NCBI GenBank assembly: GCA_030426685.1
Contig: JAUHYC010000028.1
Location: forward strand, 1 to 50,098
DNA: 50,098 nt
DNA from: Alphaproteobacteria bacterium
GTDB taxonomy: Bacteria; Pseudomonadota; Alphaproteobacteria; Rhodobacterales; Rhodobacteraceae
Direction: 5' to 3'
In this document: piece by piece, positions 26,106-33,296 of the stretch
How the letters are laid out: each line of letters begins with the position of its first letter
Position numbering within the stretch: the first letter of the stretch is position 1
Made by a program: the position numbers and the translations under genes
The notes under the pieces: model-generated
The model's database searches: none
Told to the model about the DNA's origin: nothing
The model's input: only the letters and a program-made list of their open reading frames with translations

Positions 26106-26122
26106 CCGGGAAGGAGATCTCC

Positions 26123-26308
26123 ATGCCGGAGAACCACATTCCCTCCCCTGCCCCGCTTCGGGAGGACTAGCTGCGCGAAACGCTGGATCTGCTGGCCACA
26201 GTGGTGGCCAGCATCTCGGACCGGGTCGATGACCAGACCCGCATGCTGGATTAGGTCAACAAGACCGCCATGGAGGCGTGGCAGGCCGCCTTTGCGGCCC
26301 GGAAATAG
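26123..26308 (+). pseudogene. Small traG-adjacent ORF interrupted by two TAG codons
   Basis: From ATG 26123 the frame reads MPENHIPSPAPLRED, TAG, LRETLDLLATVVASISDRVD, DQTRMLD, TAG, VNKTAMEAWQAAFAARK and a final TAG. Only the two amber codons break an otherwise clean, helix-forming frame of about 60 residues. One-base changes (GAG to TAG, CAG to TAG) explain both. I do not know the function; position just after traG suggests a conjugation accessory gene. Confidence 0.5.
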
Positions 26309-26432
26309 ACGGACCTGGAGAATTACGGGATAATGATTGGGGAAACTCTCAACCGCAGGAGGTTCTCAGGGATGCTCGGGGAGAGTAGTTCAGAATTGAT
26401 TGTCAGCTTTGGGAACGGGAATATGCGATTGA

Positions 26433-26612
26433 CCGGTTCAAAGGCTCCCTGCCTTGCCTTGGCTTGGTCTGGGAGCAGTGTTTCTGGTGATTATTCTGAT
26501 GGTGATGCTGCCTTGGTTCATGGCAGGTAACCCCGGCACATGCGCTCTGCTTGGGGTGTTTTGGAGCACCACAAATAGTGGCGGGGAGGCCTGTGCGTTT
26601 TATCTCCGATGA
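26433..26612 (+). pseudogene. Remnant of a small membrane protein
   Basis: After a stop at 26430 the frame reads LPALPWLGLGAVFLVIILMV, MLPWFMAGNPGTCALLGVFW, STTNSGGEACAFYLR, stop. There is one strong membrane segment and a tail with two Cys. Upstream coding-like sequence (WEREYAIDRFKG) is in another frame, so a frameshift is likely. Family not recognised; similar short membrane ORFs lie near mob genes. Confidence 0.4.
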
Positions 26613-26626
26613 AGGGTTTTGAGAAG

Positions 26627-26635
26627 TTATCCACA
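26627..26635 (+). promoter_or_regulatory. DnaA box (TTATCCACA)
   Basis: A perfect TTATCCACA consensus DnaA-binding site lies about 100 bp before the iterons of replicon 1. Iteron plasmids normally need host DnaA near their origin, so it supports this as an origin region. Confidence 0.75.
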
Positions 26636-26656
26636 GGCGCTTTGGGCCGGTTGCTT

Positions 26657-26690
26657 GTGTTAAAATGTGTTAAGTATGTGTTACATGTTT
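26657..26690 (+). repeat. AT-rich phased GTGTTA repeats (probable DNA-unwinding element)
   Basis: GTGTTAAAAT, GTGTTAAGTAT and GTGTTACATG follow one another at 10-11 bp spacing, then TTTAAAAAG. AT-rich repeats on one helical face between DnaA box and iterons are the usual melting site of such origins. A similar set occurs at replicon 2. Confidence 0.55.
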
Positions 26691-26704
26691 AAAAAGAGCG
26701 AATT

Positions 26705-26720
26705 CTGACATTAATGTCAG
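26705..26720. promoter_or_regulatory. Perfect 16-bp palindrome (CTGACATTAATGTCAG)
   Basis: CTGACATTAATGTCAG is a perfect inverted repeat between the AT-rich repeats and the first iteron. It is a plausible operator for a dimeric regulator or for RepA dimers controlling repA transcription. Confidence 0.5.
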
Positions 26721-26737
26721 TACTTTATCGAAATTAA

Positions 26738-26859
26738 GTGCAGCTAATATCCCGATAGAATGCAGGTATTATCCGAAAAAGTGCAGCTGTTATCCCGATA
26801 GGTCTTGTTGTGCAGCTAATATCCCGATAGCGGTAGTAGTGCAGCTGTTATCCCGATAG
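26738..26859 (+). repeat. Iteron array of replicon 1 (five copies)
   Basis: Copies of TGCAGCTAATATCCCGATAG preceded by G start at 26738, 26781, 26810 and 26839; the second and fourth of these have CTGTTATC in place of CTAATATC. A degenerate copy starts at 26760. Spacings are 22, 21, 29 and 29 bp, about two or nearly three helix turns. The array ends 7 bp before the repA start, so RepA binding should also repress repA. Confidence 0.9.
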
Positions 26860-26866
26860 GTGTTTC

Positions 26867-27895
26867 ATGGATGAAGATCATCGCCCCCTGCTCCCGGATC
26901 GCCATCCGCAGGCCAATCTATTCATCTGCGACGTGGCCGATGCTGTCATCAAAAGCGATATGGCGTCCATGGAACATCCAATCTTTACGCTGTCAAAGAA
27001 GCCAATCCGTGAAGTCAAGAGATACGAGAACGGTGATGTTGTCTTGGAGGTAGCGCCTGGTCCTAAGGGTATTGCCAATATCTATGACAAAGACATTTTG
27101 ATTTTTGCGATTAGCCAAATCATGGCGGCACGTAACGAAGGCCGCCCCTACTCTCGTGAAATTCAATTTCAGGCTCAGGACTTCTTGGAGTTCAGCAATC
27201 GGCACACCGGCGGCCATGACTATGATCTGCTGCGTGACTCTCTTGATCGCTTGGATAGCACCCGTCTCAGAACAACAATCAAGACGGGTGGTGAAGAAAC
27301 GTGGGAAGCTTTCGGCTTAATCGAAGGTGCAAAGATCAAGCGCAAAAGACATGATGGTCGCGTTACCGAATGGGGTCTCAAGCTCTCAGAGTGGCTCTTT
27401 AAAGCCATTGAGGCCAATGAGGTTCTGACCCTACATCCGGATTATTTTCGTCTCCGCAAGCCAATCGAGCGTCGGATATATGAGATCGCGCGAAAGCACT
27501 GTGGCTCAAAGGAGTCATGGCAGATCGGCTTGAAAAAACTTCAGAAGAAGTGTGGCTCGAGCGATGCCATGCGCAATTTCCGGCTCGCCGTTCGGGCGCT
27601 GTGCGACTTTGATCATTTGCCAGACTATTCAGTGAGCATGGAAGACGACATGGTCTCATTTCGCAGTCGTGTTTCACAACAGGTGATTGCGGAGTCTGGG
27701 TTTAAAGCCAAACTCATGCCGGATACCTACGAGGCTGCGCGGCAAGTTGCGCCTGGCTGGGATGTTTATGTAATCGAGCAGGAATGGCGGGGGTGGGTCA
27801 TGAACCTGCTTGATCAGGGTATGGAACCACCGCGAAACCCTGACAGTGCCTTCATTGGATTTTGCCGGAAGTGGGTCACACGTCAGGGGCGATAG
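26867..27895 (+). CDS. repA: Replication initiator RepA (replicon 1)
   Basis: The 342-residue protein belongs to the alphaproteobacterial replication initiator A family. It starts MDEDHRPLLPDRHPQANLFI, then CDVADAVIKSDMASMEHPIF, TLSKKPIREVKRYENGDVVL, NIYDKDILIFAISQIMAARN, LHPDYFRLRKPIERRIYEIA (winged-helix region), PDYSVSMEDD, and C-terminal PDSAFIGFCRKWV. It binds the iterons directly upstream and recruits the host replication machinery. Start ATG 26867 lies 7 bp after the last iteron. It is about the same length as, and clearly paralogous to, RepA of replicon 2 at 31564. ParA and its partner follow, making this the better-equipped replicon. Confidence 0.93.
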   Translation: MDEDHRPLLPDRHPQANLFICDVADAVIKSDMASMEHPIFTLSKKPIREVKRYENGDVVLEVAPGPKGIANIYDKDILIFAISQIMAARNEGRPYSREIQFQAQDFLEFSNRHTGGHDYDLLRDSLDRLDSTRLRTTIKTGGEETWEAFGLIEGAKIKRKRHDGRVTEWGLKLSEWLFKAIEANEVLTLHPDYFRLRKPIERRIYEIARKHCGSKESWQIGLKKLQKKCGSSDAMRNFRLAVRALCDFDHLPDYSVSMEDDMVSFRSRVSQQVIAESGFKAKLMPDTYEAARQVAPGWDVYVIEQEWRGWVMNLLDQGMEPPRNPDSAFIGFCRKWVTRQGR

Positions 27896-27903
27896 AGAGT
27901 ATT

Positions 27904-27990
27904 ATATGCCGTATAAAATATCACGTCATATAATATAACGCATATAAAAATAACGTGACATATTTTGTGGCACGTCATATATAAGAGAAA
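27904..27990. promoter_or_regulatory. AT-rich repeat region before parA (possible partition site/operator)
   Basis: CACGTCATATA occurs at 27922 and 27971, with related ACGTGACATA at 27953 and ACGCATATA near 27938. The stretch is very AT-rich and sits between repA and parA. Small ParA systems of this kind usually keep their centromere and promoter-operator there, bound by the ribbon-helix-helix partner. Confidence 0.55.
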
Positions 27991-28006
27991 AACAGCGAGC
28001 AGATAA

Positions 28007-28681
28007 ATGATTGTAAGTGTCCTGTCACCCAAGGGTGGCTGTGGAAAATCTACTGCAACACTGACGTTGGCCTCGGTGTTCGCAAAGAACGAAGATCTCT
28101 CAATTGCCATCGTTGACGCTGACCCCAGGCAAAGCATTGCGCGTGTTTGGCTTGGAAAGCGCAATGAAGAGAAGCTTGGCGATCCGCTCTTCAAGGTAAT
28201 TTCAGACCCGTCTGACAGCTCAATTCTCGACACTTTGGAGGCAGCAGAAGACAAATATGACCTGGTGTTCGTTGACCTTGAAGGTGTTGCGGGCCTTATG
28301 GCGTCCTACGCAGCCTCGGCTTCCGACCTCTGTATCGTTCCGATGCGACCGAGTGCATTGGATGGGGACGCGGCAGGCGCGGCTCTCAAAATGATCCGCG
28401 ATGCGGGGCGTGCTGCCAGACGGACGGTGCCAGCCCGTATTTTGATTACGCAAACAGACGCAGCAATTGTCACGACATCTCACAAAGAGCTTCTGGCGGA
28501 ACTGGACGGGGCAGGGGTCGCACGCCTGCAAACCGAACTCATGCGTCGCGCGCCTTTTGAAAGAGTCATGGCAGAGGGCAAGACCCTCTTTGAGCTGCAA
28601 GACAGCCAATCCGTCAAAAGTGCGATCAACAATACCGCAAGGCTTGGCAAGGAACTCGCAGAAATACTGGAGGCACAATGA
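28007..28681 (+). CDS. parA: ParA-type plasmid partition ATPase (type Ib-like)
   Basis: The 224-residue protein has the deviant Walker A KGGCGKST at residues 9-16, IAIVDADPRQSIARVWLGKR (Walker A' region), YDLVFVDLEGVAGLMASYAA (Walker B) and CIVPMRPSALDGDAAGAALK. It lacks the N-terminal helix-turn-helix of type Ia ParA, so autoregulation should come from the partner. ATP-dependent DNA binding by such proteins moves and separates plasmid copies. Its stop overlaps the next start (ATGA), a coupled pair. The neighbouring repA and repeats support a stability function. Confidence 0.92.
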   Translation: MIVSVLSPKGGCGKSTATLTLASVFAKNEDLSIAIVDADPRQSIARVWLGKRNEEKLGDPLFKVISDPSDSSILDTLEAAEDKYDLVFVDLEGVAGLMASYAASASDLCIVPMRPSALDGDAAGAALKMIRDAGRAARRTVPARILITQTDAAIVTTSHKELLAELDGAGVARLQTELMRRAPFERVMAEGKTLFELQDSQSVKSAINNTARLGKELAEILEAQ

Positions 28682-29031
28682 TGGCGGGAACATTCCTGAA
28701 CCTGAGCGGCGATGATCAACAGGCCGCTCCGGAGCCAAAGATTGGGGCAGGGCTGAAGCGAAAAAAGAAAAGCGCCCGCCCTCGTGCCGATGCGGAAGCC
28801 GTTGCCGCCGCCGGACGTGCAAATGGGTTCAACCGCTCCACGGACACAGCTCAAGCTGTTTCCGCCCCCAGGCGTGGGCGGCCACCGTTGAACGAAAATA
28901 TGACGTATTGGCGCATTTACGTTTCATCGGACCTCCGAAATCAACTCAACATGCTGAGAGATGAGGAGGGCAGGCGGCTGAATGATGTGCTGGCTGACAT
29001 GCTCGCCGCGTATCAAAACGGGAAAACCTGA
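28678..29031 (+). CDS. ParA partner with C-terminal ribbon-helix-helix domain
   Basis: The 117-residue protein has a basic, disordered N-terminal half (LKRKKKSARPRADAEAV, PRRGRPPLNEN) and a C-terminal ribbon-helix-helix-like fold at about 76-112: TYWRIYVSSDLRNQLNMLRD, EEGRRLNDVLADMLAAYQ. It is not a classical ParB with HTH. Such small RHH proteins bind the centromere repeats and stimulate ParA through their basic tail. The ATGA overlap with parA supports the pairing. Exact family name is uncertain. Confidence 0.75.
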   Translation: MMAGTFLNLSGDDQQAAPEPKIGAGLKRKKKSARPRADAEAVAAAGRANGFNRSTDTAQAVSAPRRGRPPLNENMTYWRIYVSSDLRNQLNMLRDEEGRRLNDVLADMLAAYQNGKT

Positions 29032-29271
29032 CATGAGCGTTCCATTGATCTCCAGCATAAGACCACTCAAAAAACGCACAGAACAGAGCCTTCAGTAGAT
29101 CCCGGCTGGTGAAGATCAGGGGCACGTCTCCACGCCATCAGGAGCCGGTCTCATAAACGATGGTCTCCCAGCCCATGCTCATGTTCCGCAGGATAGGCCA
29201 GATATGAAGACATAGCCCGCCATTATTCCCATGGCGTGTTCCATGTCTTCCAGACGCCCGAGGGCGCAAAC
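29032..29271. other. Unassigned segment between par genes and IS3 element
   Basis: About 240 bases without a convincing gene. The minus strand offers a short coding-like run (NMSMGWETIVYETGS, then a stop and WRGDVPLIFTSRDLLKALFC), perhaps a gene fragment cut by the IS3 insertion. I do not recognise it. Confidence 0.3.
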
Positions 29272-29334
29272 TGGACCTGTCACGATTTGATGCCGCTCCT
29301 TTGATAGCATTTACTGCAACAAGGGAGACAGACT

Positions 29335-29610
29335 ATGGGAATGAAACGGACGGACGAATTTCGCCAGGATGCGGTGCGTATCGCGCTGACCAGTGGGCTG
29401 ACGCGTAGGCAAGTGGCTGATGATCTGGGTGTTGGCATGTCGACGCTGAACAAATGGATTACGGCGCGCAGGGATACTGACGTGGTTTCGAAAGAAGATT
29501 TGGACCTCGCCAAAGAGAATGACCGTCTTCGACGCGAGATCAGGCTCCTCAAGGAGGAGAGGGAGATCTTAAAAAAGGCCACCCAATTCTTCGCGGGTCA
29601 AAAGCCATGA
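29335..29610 (+). CDS. IS3-family OrfA
   Basis: The 91-residue protein is a helix-turn-helix plus leucine zipper: MGMKRTDEFRQDAVRIALTS, LTRRQVADDLGVGMSTLNKW, then DLDLAKENDRLRREIRLLKE and EREILKKATQFFA. It binds the element ends and forms OrfAB with the downstream frame by translational frameshifting. Its stop overlaps the OrfB start by 4 bases. No defects seen. Confidence 0.92.
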   Translation: MGMKRTDEFRQDAVRIALTSGLTRRQVADDLGVGMSTLNKWITARRDTDVVSKEDLDLAKENDRLRREIRLLKEEREILKKATQFFAGQKP

Positions 29611-30464
29611 GGTTTAGGTTCATCGAAGAACACGCGGGGGCTTTTGAAACGGCGCGTCTTTGCAAGATCATGGATGTCAGTTCACGTGGCTTACGTGCAT
29701 TCCGCAACCGGCCAGCCAGCCGCAGGCAGCGATCTGATATGGTGACGTTGGCGCACATCAGAGAACAGTCGCGTCTGAGCCTGGGCAGCTACGGTAGGCC
29801 CCGGATGACAGAAGAGCTGAAAGAGATCGGCTTGGACGTCGGTCATCGCCGTGTGGGCCGTTTGATGCGCCAGAACGGCATATCCGTTGTCAGAACCCGC
29901 AAACACAAGGTGACGACCGACAGCGATCACAAGTTCAATATCGCGCCCAACCTGCTGGAACGGGGTTTTGCTGCTGGGCAACCAAACCAGAAATGGGCTG
30001 GCGATATCAGCTATGTCTGGACCCGCGAGGGGTGGCTGTATCTGGCTGTCATCCTGGACTTGCATTCAAGGCGCGTGATCGGCTGGGCCGTGAGCAACCG
30101 CATGAAACGTGACCTGGCGATCCGGGCGCTGAACATGGCAATTGCATTCAGGGCGCCGCCCAAAGGCTGCATTCATCACTCGGATCGCGGGTCGCAATAT
30201 TGCTCTCATGATTATCAGAAAATCCTGCGCCAACATGGGTTCAAGGTGTCGATGTCTGGCAAAGGCAATTGCTATGACAATGCGGCGGTCGAGACCTTCT
30301 TCAAAACCATCAAGGCAGAGCTGATCTGGCGACGGTCATGGGAAACGCGGCGACAGGCTGAGATGGCGATCTTCGAATACATCAACGGCTTCTACAATCC
30401 ACGCCGCCGCCACTCAGCATTAGGCTGGAAAAGCCCGGTCGCCTTCGAACGAAAGGTAGCTTAA
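29607..30464 (+). CDS. IS3-family OrfB transposase (rve integrase core)
   Basis: The 285-residue protein has the HTH_21 segment SYGRPRMTEELKEIGLDVGH followed by RRVGRLMRQNGI. The DDE catalytic set is complete: KWAGDISYVWTREGWLYLAV (Asp), CIHHSDRGSQYCSHDYQ (Asp) and NAAVETFFKTIKAELIW (Glu). It ends NPRRRHSALGWKSPVAFER. It is full length with all catalytic residues and very likely active. It overlaps orfA in the other frame as in related elements. Confidence 0.94.
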   Translation: MRFRFIEEHAGAFETARLCKIMDVSSRGLRAFRNRPASRRQRSDMVTLAHIREQSRLSLGSYGRPRMTEELKEIGLDVGHRRVGRLMRQNGISVVRTRKHKVTTDSDHKFNIAPNLLERGFAAGQPNQKWAGDISYVWTREGWLYLAVILDLHSRRVIGWAVSNRMKRDLAIRALNMAIAFRAPPKGCIHHSDRGSQYCSHDYQKILRQHGFKVSMSGKGNCYDNAAVETFFKTIKAELIWRRSWETRRQAEMAIFEYINGFYNPRRRHSALGWKSPVAFERKVA

Positions 30465-30502
30465 ACGAGCACTGGGAGCGGCACGAAAGCGTGACAGGTC
30501 CA

Positions 30503-30689
30503 AACTTATCCAGCGCAGGAATAGGCAAGTCTCTGAGAGCCCCTCAGGGGTTTTCAGAGACGCCGAGAGAGGGGGGTAAAGGTTGTGGCATAGCCTACCC
30601 CTCTTCCTGAGAGGCCGCAGGAGCGCTGGTGGCCTCCTACGCAGCCAAGGGGGTCGTGAAGCCACACGGGAGCTTCCGGAGGCCTGTAT
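30503..30689. other. Repeat-rich spacer next to second traG fragment
   Basis: No gene seen. The stretch contains CCTCAGGGG, CCTGAGAGGCC and similar short motifs like those inside the first traG remnant, and continues into the minus-strand traG fragment. Confidence 0.4.
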
Positions 30690-30780
30690 GGCCGCCGTTG
30701 GTGCTTCTGCGGCCCGGGTAATGTCCAGCAGAACCTGGGAGACCAGCATGCGCAGCCAGTGAGCATCTATGCAGTTTATA
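30690..30780 (-). pseudogene. Second traG-like fragment
   Basis: The minus strand reads IDAHWLRMLVSQVLLDITRA followed by AEAPTAAIQASGSS. This matches the segment LDAYSRWLRLLVSQALQDIA of the traG pseudogene at 24676-26105, with two residues deleted. After it comes repeat-rich sequence, as in the first copy. Only about 30 residues are recognisable. It is a fragment of a different coupling-protein gene, not a tandem copy, since the sequences differ at many positions. Confidence 0.6.
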
Positions 30781-30979
30781 TGCAATTTCGTTCATCCGAC
30801 GGTGTCTCCATCGGGCGCGGTGCATCGGATCAGAAGGTCCGCTGCCGGGAAGTGCTGAGTATGGTAAGTTATCATTTTCAGGTGAAGATCTTAAAGCGCC
30901 TTGGCCAAATGTTCTGCCAAGGCGTCGGCGACCTATCGGTCGGTTTCTAGGATGTTTTGCGAACGGGAATGGATGTTGC

Positions 30980-31264
30980 ATGAAACAGGATGTAGAGAAG
31001 ACGATCATTTTGGCGTCGGAGTACGCGCCTGATTGGGCCGTGGATAGGGCTGCTTTATGGCATATGGCCAGATTCCGTACGGCCGATTGGCATATCGATA
31101 TCGGCAGGGAGCTGACGGATCGAAGCAAAGCAGTTCTGGATACGAAGGTTTGGTTCGAGAAGAACTGGATGCGGCAGAAGGCGGAACGCTGTGAGCGCTG
31201 GTGGCTGGGCTCGGTCTTACCCTGCCGCATTTCATGGCCCGTTATCCGTATGTTTGTGACCTAA
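30980..31264 (+). CDS. Hypothetical protein, 94 aa
   Basis: An open frame of 94 codons starts MKQDVEKTIILASEYAPDWA and is rich in Trp and charged residues (HMARFRTADWHIDIGRELTD, VWFEKNWMRQKAERCERWW). I recognise no family. A weak ribosome site (GAATGGA) lies before it. It stands alone between a traG fragment and the origin of replicon 2, and could be a genuine small plasmid gene or a chance frame. Confidence 0.35.
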   Translation: MKQDVEKTIILASEYAPDWAVDRAALWHMARFRTADWHIDIGRELTDRSKAVLDTKVWFEKNWMRQKAERCERWWLGSVLPCRISWPVIRMFVT

Positions 31265-31354
31265 TGGGGGCGTTCTTTTTATCATTCATATGATGCTACA
31301 CTCGTCTTTGTGGGCTTTATGAGCGGCCTAACGGACAGTGAAAAACCGGTCCGA

Positions 31355-31385
31355 GTGTTTAATAGGTGTTTGATAAGTGTTTAGG
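31355..31385 (+). repeat. Phased GTGTTT repeats of replicon 2 (probable unwinding element)
   Basis: GTGTTTAATAG, GTGTTTGATAA and GTGTTTAGG follow one another at exactly 11-bp spacing about 50 bp before the iterons. This resembles the GTGTTA repeats in front of the replicon 1 iterons. Confidence 0.5.
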
Positions 31386-31436
31386 CCCTGAAATCATGCG
31401 TTAACCAGTTGATAGTGGGAGGATAATTTTGATCAG

Positions 31437-31585
31437 TGGTTCCTGATACCCCGAATCCTGGTTCCTGATACCCCGAATCCTGGTTCCTGATACCCCGAAT
31501 CTTGACAATGGTTCCTGATACCCCGAATCTTGACAATGGTTCCTGATACCCCGAATGTGAGCTATGGTTCCTGATACCCCGAATT
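31437..31585 (+). repeat. Iteron array of replicon 2 (six copies)
   Basis: Six copies of TGGTTCCTGATACCCCGAAT, all exact over these 20 bases, start at 31437, 31459, 31481, 31509, 31537 and 31565. Spacings are 22, 22, 28, 28 and 28 bp. The sequence is unrelated to the replicon 1 iterons. The last copy overlaps the start codon and first codons of repA. Confidence 0.93.
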
Positions 31586-32631
31586 CTCTTGATCTTCTTT
31601 TGCCGGATCGGCATCCGCAGCCGGATTTCTTTATCTGTGATGTTGCTGATGCTGTTCTGAAAGACCTGATGCCCACAATGGAGCATCCATTTTATGCGCT
31701 TTCGAAGAAACCGGATACCGCAATTCGTCGATATGAACATGAGGGTAAATGGCTTGAAGTTACGCCCAGTGTGAAGGGCCAGGCGACAATCTACGACAAG
31801 GATATCCTGACCTATGTCGTGTCGCAGATTATGCATAATCTTAACCGCGGTGAAAAGGTCGAGAGACGGTTGCGTTTCAACCCACGCGATCTTTTAATTT
31901 TTGTGAATCGGGGAACGGGCGGGAAAGATTATGAGGCGTTTTGTGAGGCGCTGGAACGTCTGATGGGGACTGTCATCAAGACAAACATTACAACTCAGGA
32001 CAATCAGGATGGAGTTCCTCTGGGCACTGAAGAAGGCACCGGACTTTTTCATTTGATTGAGCAGGCTCATGTCCAGCGTAAGAATGGCGTTGAGGGCGGT
32101 CGCATATTGTGGGCCGAAATCCAGATATCCGAATGGATATTTAACAGCATACGCCGAAAGTCAGTGCTTACGCTCCACCGTGATTATTTCCGGTTACGCA
32201 AGCCGATCGAGCGGCGAGTCTATGAAATTGCTCGAAAGCTCTGTGGAGCGAAGGATCGGCAGGAAATCGGGCTGGAGAAACTCCTGAAACGCACAGGCGC
32301 GCGAACGGAACTCAAACGGTTCCGGCATACGATCCGGGAAATCGCCAGAACAGATCATTTGCCGGATTATTCGGTGGCTTTCGAGGAAGATCGGGATGTG
32401 GTGATTTTTGTAGGTCGCGGAACGATTTTGGCTACAGAAGACATAACGCGCTTGTCGCTGCCCCTTCTTGCGTCGTCAACATACGAGCGGGCCAAACAGG
32501 CTGCTCCTGGGTGGGATGTGCGCGTGTTGGAAAGTGAATGGCGGAAATGGGTTAAAACAACACCAAACGACGCCGATGCCGCGTTTATTGGGTTCTGTAA
32601 ACGCGTTTATGCAACTAGGGGATGCCCCTAG
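31564..32631 (+). CDS. repA: Replication initiator RepA (replicon 2)
   Basis: The 355-residue initiator is of the same family as the one at 26867: LLLPDRHPQPDFFICDVADA, MPTMEHPFYALSKKPDTAIR, IYDKDILTYVVSQIMHNLNR, LHRDYFRLRKPIERRVYEIA, PDYSVAFEED and DADAAFIGFCKRVYATR. It has an extra stretch TTQDNQDGVPLGTEEGTGLF absent from the other. The start ATG 31564 lies inside the last iteron, which encodes VPDTPN, so repA translation and RepA binding share the same DNA. No partition genes accompany it. Different iterons suggest it is compatible with replicon 1. Confidence 0.92.
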   Translation: MVPDTPNSLDLLLPDRHPQPDFFICDVADAVLKDLMPTMEHPFYALSKKPDTAIRRYEHEGKWLEVTPSVKGQATIYDKDILTYVVSQIMHNLNRGEKVERRLRFNPRDLLIFVNRGTGGKDYEAFCEALERLMGTVIKTNITTQDNQDGVPLGTEEGTGLFHLIEQAHVQRKNGVEGGRILWAEIQISEWIFNSIRRKSVLTLHRDYFRLRKPIERRVYEIARKLCGAKDRQEIGLEKLLKRTGARTELKRFRHTIREIARTDHLPDYSVAFEEDRDVVIFVGRGTILATEDITRLSLPLLASSTYERAKQAAPGWDVRVLESEWRKWVKTTPNDADAAFIGFCKRVYATRGCP

Positions 32632-32634
32632 GTT

Positions 32635-32664
32635 ATCATGACAAATCATGACAAATCATGACAA
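32635..32664 (+). repeat. Three tandem 10-mers (ATCATGACAA) after repA 2
   Basis: ATCATGACAA is repeated exactly three times, starting 3 bases after the repA stop and ending at the IS5 remnant. It may be an incompatibility or binding repeat, or the edge of an old insertion. Confidence 0.6.
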
Positions 32665-33154
32665 ATGGCGAAACCGGAGTCGCGTTAATACGAGTTCGAT
32701 AAACCCCATATAGCTGGCTGCGGTCCTGTCGTAATGGGTGGTGAGGTGCCATGCGATTTTAAGTTTCCTGATACACCGCTCGACGAGGTTGCGCAGTGCA
32801 TAAAGGAAATTGTCGACCGGTTCGCGAGCATTGCGGTTCCTGCGGGCAGGAATGATCGGCGTCCCGCCGCGCTGCTCCACGTCTTCCCGGATGTGGTCGG
32901 AGTCGTATCCCCGGTCGGCCATCAAAACCTTCGGCTGTGGCAGATCATCGTCCATCGCCGCATCATAGCCTCGATAGTCTGAAGTTTGACCCGGGGTGAT
33001 TTCCGCCTTCATGGGCAAACCACGTCCGTTCGTGAGGAGGTGGACCCAGGTCGTAAAGCCACTTTTTGAAGGCCAAGACCTTCTTTTTGAGTCCCCCTTT
33101 TGCGACGGCAGCTTGATGATGCGCCCGGACGACCGTGCTTTCGATCGCCAGCAC
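32656..33154 (-). pseudogene. IS5-family transposase remnant
   Basis: The minus strand reads LAIESTVVRAHHQAAVAKGG then, after a frameshift near 33060, GFTTWVHLLTNGRGLPMKAE, ITPGQTSDYRGYDAAMDDDL, KVLMADRGYDSDHIREDVEQ and YALRNLVERCIRKLKIAWHL, ending RLRFRHLS. This is the second half of an IS5 (IS427-like) enzyme. The first catalytic Asp (normally DST) is changed to Glu (EST). The N-terminal third is missing and is joined to an IS481-type fragment. Inactive. Confidence 0.75.
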
Positions 33155-33164
33155 GCTATCTGGA

Positions 33165-33296
33165 ACGGTTTTGCGCTACCGTCTTGGGATTGATCCCCAG
33201 CTCCCGGCTGAGCTCCAAGATCGAAGCCTGCGATCACTGTATTGCTGCTCTGACAACGTACGTGGTCGTGTCGCTGCCGTGACGAACTTGTCCCAT
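33165..33296 (-). pseudogene. IS481-family transposase N-terminal remnant
   Basis: From ATG 33296 the minus strand reads MGQVRHGSDTTTYVVRAAIQ, the hallmark start of an IS481 group, then after a one-base shift SQASILELSRELGINPKTVA, its helix-turn-helix. It is cut off where the IS5 remnant begins. Two unrelated IS fragments are thus fused. Confidence 0.65.

Larger units (their letters stand above)
29272..30502 (+). mobile_element. Intact IS3-family insertion sequence
   Basis: The 1231-bp element has terminal inverted repeats of about 28 bp starting TGGACCTGTCACG at both ends, with few mismatches, and a 3-bp duplication AAC at 29269-29271 and 30503-30505. Both orfA and orfB are open. Three bases is the normal IS3 duplication, so this is a recent, complete insertion. 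Confidence 0.9.

Noticed and set aside
31437..31585. CRISPR-like array
   Set aside because: Repeats are only 20-21 bp with 1-8 bp gaps, directly before repA; this is an iteron array, not repeats with unique spacers.
31381..31836. 151-codon minus-strand frame with repeated GIRN/SGYQEP peptides
   Set aside because: The repeats are simply the translated iterons plus antisense repA.
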